Part shown: piece after piece, positions 1 through 6,471 of the stretch | How positions within the stretch are numbered: the stretch's first letter is position 1 | How the letters are laid out: the number at the start of each line of letters is the position of its first letter | Source: Pleurocapsa sp. MO_226.B13 | GTDB lineage: Bacteria; Cyanobacteriota; Cyanobacteriia; Cyanobacteriales; Xenococcaceae | DNA length: 12,731 nt | Direction of reading: 5' to 3' | Assembly: GCA_030064795.1 (NCBI GenBank) | Contig: JASJEI010000203.1 | Location: 1 to 12,731, forward strand | Notes under the pieces: generated by a model | Told to the model about the DNA's origin: nothing | The model's input: only the letters and a program-made list of their open reading frames with translations | Databases searched by the model: none | Translations under genes and position numbers: made by a program

Positions 1-123
1 CAAGGCAAAATACAACCAGCCAGAGGAGTCATTGTTACTGAATCAGGCGAAATAATTCTAACTGCATATCGGACTAACAATGCTGGCGTACGCCTGACCG
101 AAATTAAGCCAAACTGTAGCTAA
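1..123 (+). CDS. C-terminal tail of a filamentous-haemagglutinin-like secreted protein (partial)
   Basis: Frame 1 is open from the first base to TAA at 121-123, giving 40 residues of a protein that starts outside the window. The tail contains PARGVIVTESGEIILTAY and ends in NCS. This resembles the last residues of cyanobacterial two-partner-secretion haemagglutinin/S-layer-like proteins, which often end with a motif like 'P..GW...GE..LTA' followed by a terminal Cys a little further on. If so, the full protein would be a large beta-helical adhesin exported to the cell surface. Only the tail is visible, so the assignment rests on recalled family resemblance and no catalytic or domain evidence can be given. 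An unrelated protein with a similar beta-hairpin end remains possible. Confidence 0.5.
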   Translation, partial: QGKIQPARGVIVTESGEIILTAYRTNNAGVRLTEIKPNCS

Positions 124-143
124 GGCAGCAAACAGGCGAACAC

Positions 144-329
144 TCACCAGGTCGGCGCGTACGCTTTGGCTATACTTTCAACAAGGACTATTAAATCTGT
201 TTGTTCTTCCTCTTGAACTGCTAAATCTGAACTGACACTATCTTCCACTAGAGTAGCGTCCATTACAGTAGGTTTACTAGACCCACTAGACCCACTAGAC
301 CCACTGGAGTCTAGTGGAAAATCAGACAT
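144..329 (-). CDS. small Ser/Gly-repeat protein, unknown (doubtful)
   Basis: A 61-residue frame on the minus strand starting at ATG 327-329. I do not recognise it. The N-terminus is MSDFPL followed by a DSSGSSGSSGSS tract encoded by a 9-bp tandem repeat; the rest is acidic (VQEEEQTDL) with a hydrophobic DLIVLVESIAKAYA stretch near the C-terminus that could form one helix. A weak purine-rich stretch (CCGAAAGCAAAG) precedes the ATG. It lies tail-to-tail with the partial gene on the left and divergently from the carotenoid oxygenase. It may be a real small gene or a chance frame through a repeat. Confidence 0.3.
   Translation of the reverse strand: MSDFPLDSSGSSGSSGSSKPTVMDATLVEDSVSSDLAVQEEEQTDLIVLVESIAKAYAPTW
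276..302. repeat. 9-bp tandem repeat, three exact copies
   Basis: ACTAGACCC occurs three times head to tail at 276-284, 285-293 and 294-302, followed by a diverged ACTGGAGTC. On the minus strand each unit is in frame and encodes Gly-Ser-Ser, so copy number changes by slippage would alter a Ser/Gly tract without breaking the frame of the small ORF at 144-329. Confidence 0.9.
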
Positions 330-429
330 CTTTGCTTTCGGAGTGCTTTTGAGAAACTCGTCTTGTTAATGAGATATTAAACTTCTAAAGTTGAATGTAT
401 ATATCATGTAATTTTATTACTGCTTGATC

Positions 430-1905
430 ATGAACAGTAGAGCCATATCTAGAAGTTTTGATGTTAAGGATTGGCAAAAGGGTTATCAGTCCCAACCCCA
501 CGAATATCAATATCGAATTGATCAGATAGAAGGTGAGATTCCTGGCGAATTACAAGGCACTTTGTATCGCAATGGTCCAGGTTTATTGGACGTTAACGGT
601 TTTCTTTTGAAACATCCCTTTGATGGAGATGGAATGATCTCTGCTATCTCCTTTATAAATGGGCACGCTTACTACCGAAACCGCTTCGTGCGCACTGAAG
701 GATACCTTGCAGAACAAAAAGCCGGTCAAATCCTTTATCGTGGTTTTGCTACTCAAAAACCAGGAGGTTGGCTAGCGAATGTCTTTGACACCCAACCCAA
801 AAATGTTGCCAACACTAATGTAATTCACTGGGGAGATAGACTTTTGGCGCTATGGGAGGCAGGTCAGCCTCATTCTCTAGAACCCCGAACTCTTAACACT
901 ATTGGAATTGAGAATTTAGGGGGAGTTTTAGAACCCGGTCAACCCTTTTCTGCTCATCCTCGAATTATTAAAAGTCAAGATGAAAAAAGCAATATATTGG
1001 TAAACTTTGGCTTAAAGATTGGTTTCTTATCTAGTACGATCATAATTTTTGAATTAGATACTAATTATAATCTCTTAAGCAAACACTCTCATGCAATTCC
1101 CGGCTTTGCTTTCATCCATGATTTCGCAGTTACACCCAACTATTTAATATTTTTCCAAAATCCTCTGGTATATAATCCCTTACCTTTTGCTTTCGGGTTG
1201 AGCGGTGCAAATAGTGGTATAGAATTTTGTCCTAATTTACCAACGCGAGTGATTATTATTCCTCGTAATAAGAAGGAGAAAATGCGAATTATCGAAACAG
1301 ATCCGTTCTTTACCTTTCATCATGCTAATGCATGGGAAGTAGAGAACCAAGTTTACGTTGATTCTGTTTGTTATCCGGCTTTCCCGGCAATTGAACCTAA
1401 TACTGATTTTCTCCAAATCGATTTTGACAGTGTTCCTACAGCAGAATTATGGCGTTTTGAAATTAATCTAGAGCAAGGAATAGTAAAGCATCAGGTGCTC
1501 GAGCACCGCAGTTGTGAATTGCCCATGTTTCATCCTCATCATATTGGTCGACCTTATCGATACCTTTATCTGAATGCTTCACATGCTCCCAAAGGTAATG
1601 GCCCTCAGCAGGCAATCATCAAAATTGACCTGGAAACTGGAGAGAGGCAATTGTGGAGTGCTGCTCCCCGTGGTTTTGTCGGTGATCTTGCATTTGTTCC
1701 TCGTCCCGATAGTCTTCAAGAGGATGATGGTTGGCTATTAACTTACGTGTATGATGGGGCTTACCATCGTTCAGATTTGATGATTCTGGATGCTCGAAAC
1801 TTAACACAAGGTCCAGTTGCTCGACTGCATCTGAAGCATCATATACCTCACGGAATTCACGTAAGCTGGTCTCAGGATTTTGTCAACCGCCGATCTTCCT
1901 TATGA
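430..1905 (+). CDS. apocarotenoid/carotenoid oxygenase (RPE65/CCD family)
   Basis: Non-haem iron enzyme that cleaves a double bond in carotenoids or apocarotenoids with O2, giving aldehydes such as retinal. It closely resembles Synechocystis apocarotenoid 15,15'-oxygenase (Diox1/ACO, about 490 residues): shared stretches include GYQSQP, LQGTLYRNGPGLL, KHPFDGDGM, GWL..FD..PKN.ANTN and GDRLLALWE.GQPH. The four iron-ligand histidines are present in order: H176 (FSAHPRI), H230 (FIHDFA), H297 (FTFHHANAW) and H477 (HGIHVSW); the gap of 180 between the last two equals that in Diox1. The Gly usually following the last His is Val here. Start: ATG 430 gives 491 residues matching family length; a TTG six bases upstream is open but has no support. 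No clear Shine-Dalgarno. Expected at the membrane surface. The stop overlaps the start of a 34-codon ORF (ATGA). Confidence 0.95.
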   Translation: MNSRAISRSFDVKDWQKGYQSQPHEYQYRIDQIEGEIPGELQGTLYRNGPGLLDVNGFLLKHPFDGDGMISAISFINGHAYYRNRFVRTEGYLAEQKAGQILYRGFATQKPGGWLANVFDTQPKNVANTNVIHWGDRLLALWEAGQPHSLEPRTLNTIGIENLGGVLEPGQPFSAHPRIIKSQDEKSNILVNFGLKIGFLSSTIIIFELDTNYNLLSKHSHAIPGFAFIHDFAVTPNYLIFFQNPLVYNPLPFAFGLSGANSGIEFCPNLPTRVIIIPRNKKEKMRIIETDPFFTFHHANAWEVENQVYVDSVCYPAFPAIEPNTDFLQIDFDSVPTAELWRFEINLEQGIVKHQVLEHRSCELPMFHPHHIGRPYRYLYLNASHAPKGNGPQQAIIKIDLETGERQLWSAAPRGFVGDLAFVPRPDSLQEDDGWLLTYVYDGAYHRSDLMILDARNLTQGPVARLHLKHHIPHGIHVSWSQDFVNRRSSL

Positions 1906-2006
1906 CTAGAAACCTTACTACATCAGCTTTTCTAGTATTGGGTCTACTAGCAGTATTAATCCCAATTACTCCTCAATCAGACTCGACAAGCTGCTTCAAC
2001 AGATAA
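1902..2006 (+). CDS. 34-residue signal-peptide-like ORF or remnant of a secreted protein
   Basis: ATG 1902 overlaps the carotenoid oxygenase stop as ATGA, the arrangement of translationally coupled genes. The product starts MTRNLTTSAF, continues with a hydrophobic core (LVLGLLAVLIPI) and ends ...SCFNR at TAA 2004-2006: a short n-region, hydrophobic core and polar tail as in a signal peptide or single membrane anchor. In the next frame, from about 1977, the sequence reads QTRQAASTDKIMPGI then stops, which looks like a continuing secreted segment, so one indel may have split a small exported protein. I do not recognise a family. It could also be a chance frame. Confidence 0.35.
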   Translation: MTRNLTTSAFLVLGLLAVLIPITPQSDSTSCFNR

Positions 2007-2116
2007 GATTATGCCTGGCATATAGTTTTAAGAATATGTGATGTAACTTACATCTTTAACTTCTAACCTCTCCCTCAACCTCGTATATCGAGGCACGCTG
2101 CTTGACCTGTTTCACT

Positions 2117-2148
2117 GCGATCGCCCTTCTGACCTCACAGGCGATCGC
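2117..2148. terminator. HIP1-based inverted repeat between convergent genes
   Basis: GCGATCGCC at 2117-2125 and GGCGATCGC at 2140-2148 are perfect inverted arms around a 14-base loop. The hairpin lies just beyond the stop of the minus-strand FinO-like gene (2165) and 3' of the oxygenase unit. It could stop transcription from either side, but no T-run follows it, so a terminator role is an inference. HIP1 sites are abundant in cyanobacteria and the pairing may be incidental. Confidence 0.4.
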
Positions 2149-2164
2149 TCTTGTTCGCCAATTC

Positions 2165-2482
2165 TCAAGCAGCCGTTGATTCTGACTCGGCATCGGGCTT
2201 GGGTTCTTTTTTCTTCTTCTCAAAAACCTGTAGTCCAGCTCCTTCCAGTTCAACTACTCCATCGGGGGAAATGCGAATTATCTTTCCTGAAAGCGCACCT
2301 ACCCAGTCATCATATTCATCCATCTTGGCTACCTGTTTTTTCAAAGTTTTGCGGTTAACTTCGGCTTTAACGGTAACGTTGTTTTCTCCTTGAATCTCTA
2401 AAGTTACCTTCTTTCCCTCTGTGGGTAAATCTGGTTTATCGCTGAATTTAATGGTGATTTCGGGAATTCTACCTTGAATCAT
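2165..2482 (-). CDS. cyanobacterial FinO-like small protein (putative RNA-binding)
   Basis: A 105-residue protein of a cyanobacterial family often labelled 'fertility inhibition FinO-like'. Recognisable features are the N-terminal beta segment MIQGRIPEITIKF, a central NVTVKAEVNRKTLKK, the conserved DDWVGALSGKI (around residues 58-68), and a C-terminal LQVFEKKKKEPK followed by an acidic/Ser-rich tail. FinO/ProQ proteins bind structured RNA; whether this short family truly does so is not shown by the sequence. The start ATG at 2480-2482 gives the usual family length; no clear Shine-Dalgarno is visible. It is divergent from the RRM gene across a 326-bp spacer and convergent with the oxygenase. 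Confidence 0.65.
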   Translation of the reverse strand: MIQGRIPEITIKFSDKPDLPTEGKKVTLEIQGENNVTVKAEVNRKTLKKQVAKMDEYDDWVGALSGKIIRISPDGVVELEGAGLQVFEKKKKEPKPDAESESTAA

Positions 2483-2808
2483 GATGCTTGACTGTTAACT
2501 CCTAACATATTTAAGTTACCTTCGATTTCGGAAAGATACCTGTAAACTTTAGGTTGATTTAGGGATATTGGTAAAAAGAGCGTGACAACTTTCATACTTT
2601 CTCGACTGATAACGCGATCGCTTTGGACAAATAGAGCAATTTGTTTCTATTTTCCATAAAAGTGTTAGGATGAAAGTCGAGAATCAACAGGTTAACGATT
2701 AAGTTTTCATTCAGTATCTAAAGGTCTTTTCCGTCAAGTATTGAGCTATTTCTTTTTTAATAATCTTGTCTCTCTAAACACAACACTCATTGAGAGGACA
2801 ACCAAAAT
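2483..2808. other. 326-bp divergent intergenic region
   Basis: No gene is visible. It must carry the promoters of the FinO-like (-) and RRM (+) genes. It holds one HIP1 site (around 2613) and two crossed 7-8 bp inverted pairs: CTTTCAT (2589-2595) with ATGAAAG (2670-2676), and TTCTCGAC (2599-2606) with GTCGAGAA (2676-2683). The right end is the 5' leader of the RRM gene. No convincing -35/-10 pair could be fixed by eye. Confidence 0.5.
2767..2800 (+). promoter_or_regulatory. leader hairpin covering the Shine-Dalgarno of the RRM gene
   Basis: TGTCTCTC (2767-2774) can pair with GAGAGGACA (2792-2800) as eight base pairs with one bulged G (2796) and a 17-base loop. The 3' arm contains GAGAGGA, the Shine-Dalgarno of the gene starting at 2809, so folding would hide the ribosome site. 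Cyanobacterial rbp genes are known to be controlled by cold, partly through their leaders; use of this hairpin as a switch is an inference. Confidence 0.4.
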
Positions 2809-3096
2809 ATGTCAATTTATGTAGGTAACTTAGCTTACGAAATCAATATTGAAGACTTAAATGAAGTCTTTACCGAGTATGGAACTGTGAAACGGGTTCA
2901 TATTCCAAGCGATCGCGAAACAGGTCGTCCGAGAGGATTTGCTTTTGTAGAAATGGAATCGTCGGCTAGCGAAGACAAAGCTATTCAAGCTTTAGATGGA
3001 GCAGAATGGATGAGTCGTGAACTAAAGGTTAATAAAGCCAGACCTCGTGAAAACAGAAGCTCTTTTGGTGGTGGTCGTCGAAACAACCGCTTCTAA
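2809..3096 (+). CDS. RRM-type RNA-binding protein (cyanobacterial Rbp family)
   Basis: A 95-residue cytosolic protein made of one RNA-recognition motif and a short basic Gly/Arg/Asn tail. RNP2 is IYVGNL (residues 3-8) and RNP1 is RGFAFVEM (42-49), with the aromatic residues Y4, F44 and F46 that stack on RNA bases. The acidic helix DLNEVFTEYG and LDGAEWMSRELKVNKARPR complete the fold; the tail ends FGGGRRNNRF. Length and layout match cyanobacterial Rbp proteins, many of them cold-induced and implicated in mRNA handling or thylakoid mRNA localisation. A good Shine-Dalgarno (GAGAGGA) lies about 10 bases before the ATG. In several cyanobacteria rbpA is followed by rpsU; that gene is not found here. 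Which paralogue this is cannot be told from sequence alone. Confidence 0.95.
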   Translation: MSIYVGNLAYEINIEDLNEVFTEYGTVKRVHIPSDRETGRPRGFAFVEMESSASEDKAIQALDGAEWMSRELKVNKARPRENRSSFGGGRRNNRF

Positions 3097-3287
3097 TTTA
3101 AGCTTCTTTAGTTAAATTCTAAAATTGACCGAGAGGGATGATTCGGTTTCCCAACCATAGACAACCCTTGGTGTTGACGCTTTTAGGAATTAGGTAGATT
3201 AGTTCTACATTTTTTTCTAGAGGCGTTTTGTTGTTTAAACAGGGTTTTTTACTGTGTGACTAGATTCTTAGTTGTCAATGCAACTAC

Positions 3288-3308
3288 AACAAACGAGACT
3301 TCGTTGTT
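3288..3308 (+). other. small imperfect hairpin upstream of the Rof-like gene
   Basis: AACAAACGA (3288-3296), loop GACT, TCGTTGTT (3301-3308): eight pairs with one bulged A. It lies 62 bases before the Rof-like start, inside the 274-bp space after the RRM gene, where no other gene is visible. It may be a leader structure or an attenuator-like element; there is no T-run directly after it. Confidence 0.3.
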
Positions 3309-3370
3309 CAACTCGAATCTATCGAGCCGTCATCTATTAATTGTGAACTTTAAATTATGAGGATATACCG

Positions 3371-3595
3371 ATGAATGATGATACTCCCGTAAGCTGTTAT
3401 TTAAACGATTGCCTGGAAGAAATAGCCACTCTCAAACATCAATGCACCATTACTTACAGAGATGAGAAAGACGAATTTATCAAAGTTGGCGGTCGGATTA
3501 TCGAGCTCTATGCTGCTGAAGGTAACGACTGGTGCAGGTTGAGCGATGAGACGGTAATCCGTCTCGATCAAATTGAAGAGTTTGAGTCGGAGTAG
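3371..3595 (+). CDS. Rof-like small protein (Rho-binding antiterminator fold)
   Basis: A 74-residue protein with the pattern of the Rof/YaeO-like family: 'PVSCYLNDCLEEIATLK' at the N-terminus (family: P-x-x-C ... D-x-L-E), alternating beta segments, and a C-terminal TVIRLDQIEEFE matching the family 'IRLD-x-I'. In E. coli, Rof binds Rho factor and blocks termination; the fold is Sm-like. Similar short proteins in Bacteroidetes and cyanobacteria are uncharacterised, and most cyanobacteria lack Rho, so the family likeness does not transfer the function. A clear Shine-Dalgarno GAGGA (3359-3363) sits 7 bases before the ATG, which supports this start. Same strand as the RRM gene, 274 bp downstream, so probably separately transcribed. 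Confidence 0.6.
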   Translation: MNDDTPVSCYLNDCLEEIATLKHQCTITYRDEKDEFIKVGGRIIELYAAEGNDWCRLSDETVIRLDQIEEFESE

Positions 3596-3643
3596 TTTTT
3601 TATCTCGATTGAGTGGAGTCAAGCGAGCGCCTAATTATTCCCT

Positions 3644-3686
3644 AAAGCGCGGTCTGCCTTCAGCAGGCACTGCGCGTACGCGCTTT
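3644..3686. repeat. interspersed palindromic repeat (cloverleaf-like)
   Basis: Outer arms AAAGCGC (3644-3650) and GCGCTTT (3680-3686) enclose an inner hairpin CTGC/GCAG (3654-3657 and 3663-3666) and a perfect 12-bp palindrome GCGCGTACGCGC (3672-3683). GC-rich nested palindromes of this kind are scattered between genes in many cyanobacteria. It follows the Rof-like gene and could also act as a transcript end. Confidence 0.65.
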
Positions 3687-3781
3687 GAAGAAGAGTAGAT
3701 ATATTTCTGGCGCGGTAATGAATCTTTTTAAGTCTTTATCCAAGTGATGTAGATATTATGTTCAGAAAATAATCTACTAAA

Positions 3782-4522
3782 ATGATTAACACTCTTATTC
3801 AGTCAATTCACAGAACCAAGATGAGCGTTTACGAACTTGACATCCAAAAGATAGAGCAACTTCTCAATTCGGCAACTTCTGAGAGACAACGTAAAATGTA
3901 CAAGTCCTTATTGGATAAGGCACGAAGCCAAGAGCTCTCGTCTACTTCTGACCCTACACCTGAAACTACGCCTGAAACAGAAAAGAAAACTCAAACCAAA
4001 ACTAATCACTCGACCGAGACTAAAACCAAGACTAAAACTACTTTGAAGCAGAAGAAATCTACTCGTCAATCGGCGACTACAGAAGCCCCAACGCCTACAA
4101 TACAGTCTACAACTTCTACTAAACTCACACTCAATGAGTCTGACGTACCGACTCAAACCGAACCATCTCTATCTCAGTCAGAGCGCACCCAGCAACACTC
4201 CGATGACGAGCCGAGAATCTTTCAGGCTTTAGGGACACTTGTTGCTGCTCCCTATCTCAAAAGCGATCGCTTAAAGGTGAAAATTGACGGACGCTCATAC
4301 GATTTGTTGTACGTTAAAGGTTTTCAACGTAGATCTCACCGTTCACTTAAAGCGGAGTTAGAAAAGAACGGTTCTAGACAAATGTTTCTCAAGCTTTATC
4401 CATCCGCTACATTTGACCAGTCGTCGGCTGAACCAATACTTTCTTTCTCCGTCGCCAACTTCAGTCTCGACTGCAAAAAACTCAATCCCACCTTCCGCAA
4501 GTCAAAATGTAACATAAAGTAA
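3782..4522 (+). CDS. low-complexity linker protein, C-terminally truncated, unknown function
   Basis: 246 residues from ATG 3782; an internal ATG at 3821 (MSVYELDIQKIEQLL) may be the real start, as the first 13 residues look unstructured and neither start has a strong Shine-Dalgarno. Layout: a charged helical segment (about 15-50), a Thr/Lys/Ser/Pro/Gln-rich linker of about 95 residues (many TKTKT and TPETTPE units), then a folded domain from about 145 (FQALGTLVAAPYL..., DGRSYDLLYVKG, LKAELEKNGSRQMFLKLYPSATF). That domain recalls an uncharacterised cyanobacterial family in which it continues for many more residues with a GLWQF-like motif. Here it stops after LNPTFRKSKCNIK, so the C-terminus is probably lost next to the mobile-element cluster. 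The linker suggests a tethered, partly disordered protein. Function is unknown. Confidence 0.6.
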   Translation: MINTLIQSIHRTKMSVYELDIQKIEQLLNSATSERQRKMYKSLLDKARSQELSSTSDPTPETTPETEKKTQTKTNHSTETKTKTKTTLKQKKSTRQSATTEAPTPTIQSTTSTKLTLNESDVPTQTEPSLSQSERTQQHSDDEPRIFQALGTLVAAPYLKSDRLKVKIDGRSYDLLYVKGFQRRSHRSLKAELEKNGSRQMFLKLYPSATFDQSSAEPILSFSVANFSLDCKKLNPTFRKSKCNIK

Positions 4523-4690
4523 TCAAGTAAAGCAGTAGAAGAAAAGACAAAAATAGACAATTATCAATTAAGCTTTAGTAACAAATACTTACAGAATCTC
4601 CAAGGTGGAAGAAAATTTAATAATCGGTCTAACTAGTTCTTGGGTAAAATCAAAAAAACAGTCCAATAACTAAAAAATAAACACAATAAA

Positions 4691-5011
4691 GTGTTAGAAA
4701 ATTTAGAAATAAAAAATCTTAATCATCTGGGAATAATAGCAGGAATAATAGATGAAATAGGAATAGTAGAAATTGTCAATGAGCATTTAGGAACATCCCC
4801 TAAAGAGATTGTAAATCCAGGAATAATTATCAAAGCAATTATTATTAATGGATTGGGATTTGTAGCTAGACCATTATATTTGTTTCCACAATTCTTTGAA
4901 GATAAAGCAACAGTACATTTATGAGGAAAGGGAATATTTCCAGAACACTTAAACGATGATAAAATTGGTCGTGTAATGGATAAATGTTATCACTACGGAA
5001 TCTCAGAATTA
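4691..5011 (+). pseudogene. IS1634-family (DUF4277) transposase, N-terminal fragment
   Basis: From GTG 4691 the frame reads LNHLGIIAGIIDEIG, IVNPGIIIKAIIINGLGF and ARPLYLFPQFFEDK, the hallmark N-terminal DUF4277 region of IS1634-type transposases. A TGA interrupts it at 4922-4924, after which the same frame continues with family sequence (GKGIFPEHLNDDKIGRVMDK...GISEL). Family sequence ends exactly at 5011, where the inverted repeat of IS-A starts; the last eight residues before TAA 5036-5038 (GSIPLGQK) come from that repeat. The catalytic core is absent, so this is a dead remnant. Its 5' end probably lies in the AT-rich 4523-4690 spacer, which holds no other gene. Confidence 0.85.
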
Positions 5012-5038
5012 GGGAGCATCCCATTGGGGCAAAAATAA
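5012..5038 (+). repeat. left terminal inverted repeat of IS-A
   Basis: 27 bp, identical to the reverse complement of 8105-8131. Its outer part contains GGGA-GCA-TCCC, a short internal palindrome. It supplies the last eight codons and the stop of the IS1634 fragment reading into it. Confidence 0.95.
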
Positions 5039-5158
5039 GGAAAAAGATAGAATTTATCACGCAGGCGATCGCCCTGGAGGAAACTAACAACAAGAAAGTC
5101 TATTTCTCCTGATAATTAGAGAAGGCAATTGAATTTTGAAATGTCGATTTGTAAGATT

Positions 5159-6225
5159 TTAAATAGCTAATTTACCGTTCAAATAAGCGCAACGAAGTTG
5201 TAAAATTTGGGGGACATTTTCGGCTTTCCATTGCGCCCCTGTGATTTTAACTCTTTCTCCTATTTGTTTAACCGCCGATTCTACAGCTCCTGAACCGAGA
5301 GAACAAATTTTTTGCCATTGAAAGTAATGATAATTAACAATTCTTTGGCGATGTTTTTTGAGATATTTACAAAAGTTACTACCCCCCAGAAGTGGGAACT
5401 TCTTTAAATAACTAATAGTTGCGTCAACTTCTCCCATCCAAAGATAAGCTTCTAATTGTTGACGGTGTTTCTTTTTTGCTTCGATTTTATGTAAATTTTC
5501 CATTAGATGAAACCAATCTAGAATTTCGAGGCGGTGCTTTTTTTCACCAATTTCTGCTATAATCTTCCAGATTCCATCATGTCCATCCCCTAGACAATAT
5601 AAGGGTTTGGTTAATTTTTGACTGTTAATCCAATCAGTCAAAGACAAATTGTCTTGAAAGAATGCGCCATAGTAAATCCCTTGAAGCCGAGCTATTTTAT
5701 ACTGTTTCCAATAACTGGGTTCTCCTTTATTTTCCCCTTTTAATCTAATATTTCCCCCATCAATACTTACCTCAGATAATCTTTGTTTGACTTCAGGTAA
5801 TTCAAAGTCTTTTTTCACAACTTTTCTCTGACAAGTTGAATGACCTACTTTCATTCCCGTTAAGAGCAAAAGATCCTGAGCGGCATTTTGATAGGATTCA
5901 TTAGCACTTAATAAAAAACAACATTTTTCTAAGAGGGGACTATGGCGTGTTCGCGGTTCTATTCCCAAAGCTTCTGCTTGCTTTTTGGTAATTTTTAGTT
6001 GACCCAGACAGCTTTTTATCTTTCTTTTTTTTCCTTGACTAGTTCCAGTCTTTTTGGCGACAAAAAAAAGGTTATTTTTGGACTGACGTGTTCTAAAATC
6101 TTTCCTCTGACAGTACTTTCGATATCTTCTAGATTTTTTAACTGCTCTGTATCACTATTGTTGTATAGTATCTCGCCAACTCGTTTTAAGCACGCTTCTA
6201 GTTCCTGTTGTTCTGATGGTTTCAC
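5159..6225 (-). pseudogene. ISKra4-family transposase of IS-A, split by a frame change at T8
   Basis: DDE transposase, about 350 residues if both frames are joined. The N-terminal part starts at ATG 6223-6225 (MKPSEQQELEACLKRV) and runs in frame to HVSPKITFF. At a run of eight T (plus-strand A8 at 6062-6069) the family sequence moves to the other frame and continues VAKKTGTSQGKKRK...SCLGQLKITKKQAEALGIEPRTRHSPLLEKCC. Catalytic residues, numbered from the TTG at 5966-5968: D70 (VSIDGG), D128 (LGDGHDG) and E230 (GSGAVESAVKQ); DWFHLMENLHK and ITGAQWKAENVPQ are also typical. A -1 slip on the T-run, or one added base in the transcript, would restore the whole protein, so it may be programmed frameshifting or simple decay. 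The TTG is not a real start. Confidence 0.85.
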
Positions 6226-6277
6226 GATCGCTGTTATTTTTTCGCTTTACCTTTTTATTTTACTCCCAGAATTTGAC

Positions 6278-6299
6278 GGGTGCAGTCAAAAGTAGTTGC
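6278..6299 (+). repeat. left terminal inverted repeat of IS-B
   Basis: 22 bp, exact reverse complement of 8017-8038; the target duplication GAATTTGAC abuts it at 6269-6277. Confidence 0.95.
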
Positions 6300-6471
6300 C
6301 TACAAAAAGGCGATCGCGCACCGCGAATGCGCCAAAATAGCTAAACTAAACCGTCTAGTTTGATAACGAGGAAGAAAATTTCTATGGGGGTTTACTTGAT
6401 ATTTAAAAGTATAAAACTAAGAGGCTAGTATACCTAAAAATAGAGCCGTTATTTTTATTGCTAAAAAAACT

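Noticed and set aside
424..429. TTG as an alternative start for the carotenoid oxygenase
   Set aside because: It adds only two residues and has no ribosome site; ATG 430 fits the family length.
2056..2253. 65-residue minus-strand ORF
   Set aside because: It overlaps the FinO-like gene in another frame and has no recognisable features.
2151..2393. plus-strand ORFs opposite the FinO-like gene
   Set aside because: They are antisense shadows; the minus-strand product matches a known family.
2589..2683. crossed inverted pairs upstream of the RRM gene as a pseudoknot
   Set aside because: The arms are 7-8 bp, share a base and lie far apart; chance pairing is likely.
3401..3622. 73-residue minus-strand ORF
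   Set aside because: Antisense shadow of the Rof-like gene, which has a strong Shine-Dalgarno.
3908..4156. 82-residue Arg/Ser/Phe-rich minus-strand ORF
   Set aside because: Antisense to the low-complexity linker of the plus-strand gene; its composition is a by-product.
4866..5093. 75-residue minus-strand ORF
   Set aside because: It crosses the IS1634/IS-A junction antisense to real transposase sequence.
5966..5968. TTG as a true start of the IS-A transposase C-terminal part
   Set aside because: Family sequence continues upstream in the same frame to the T8 run, so the codon is internal.
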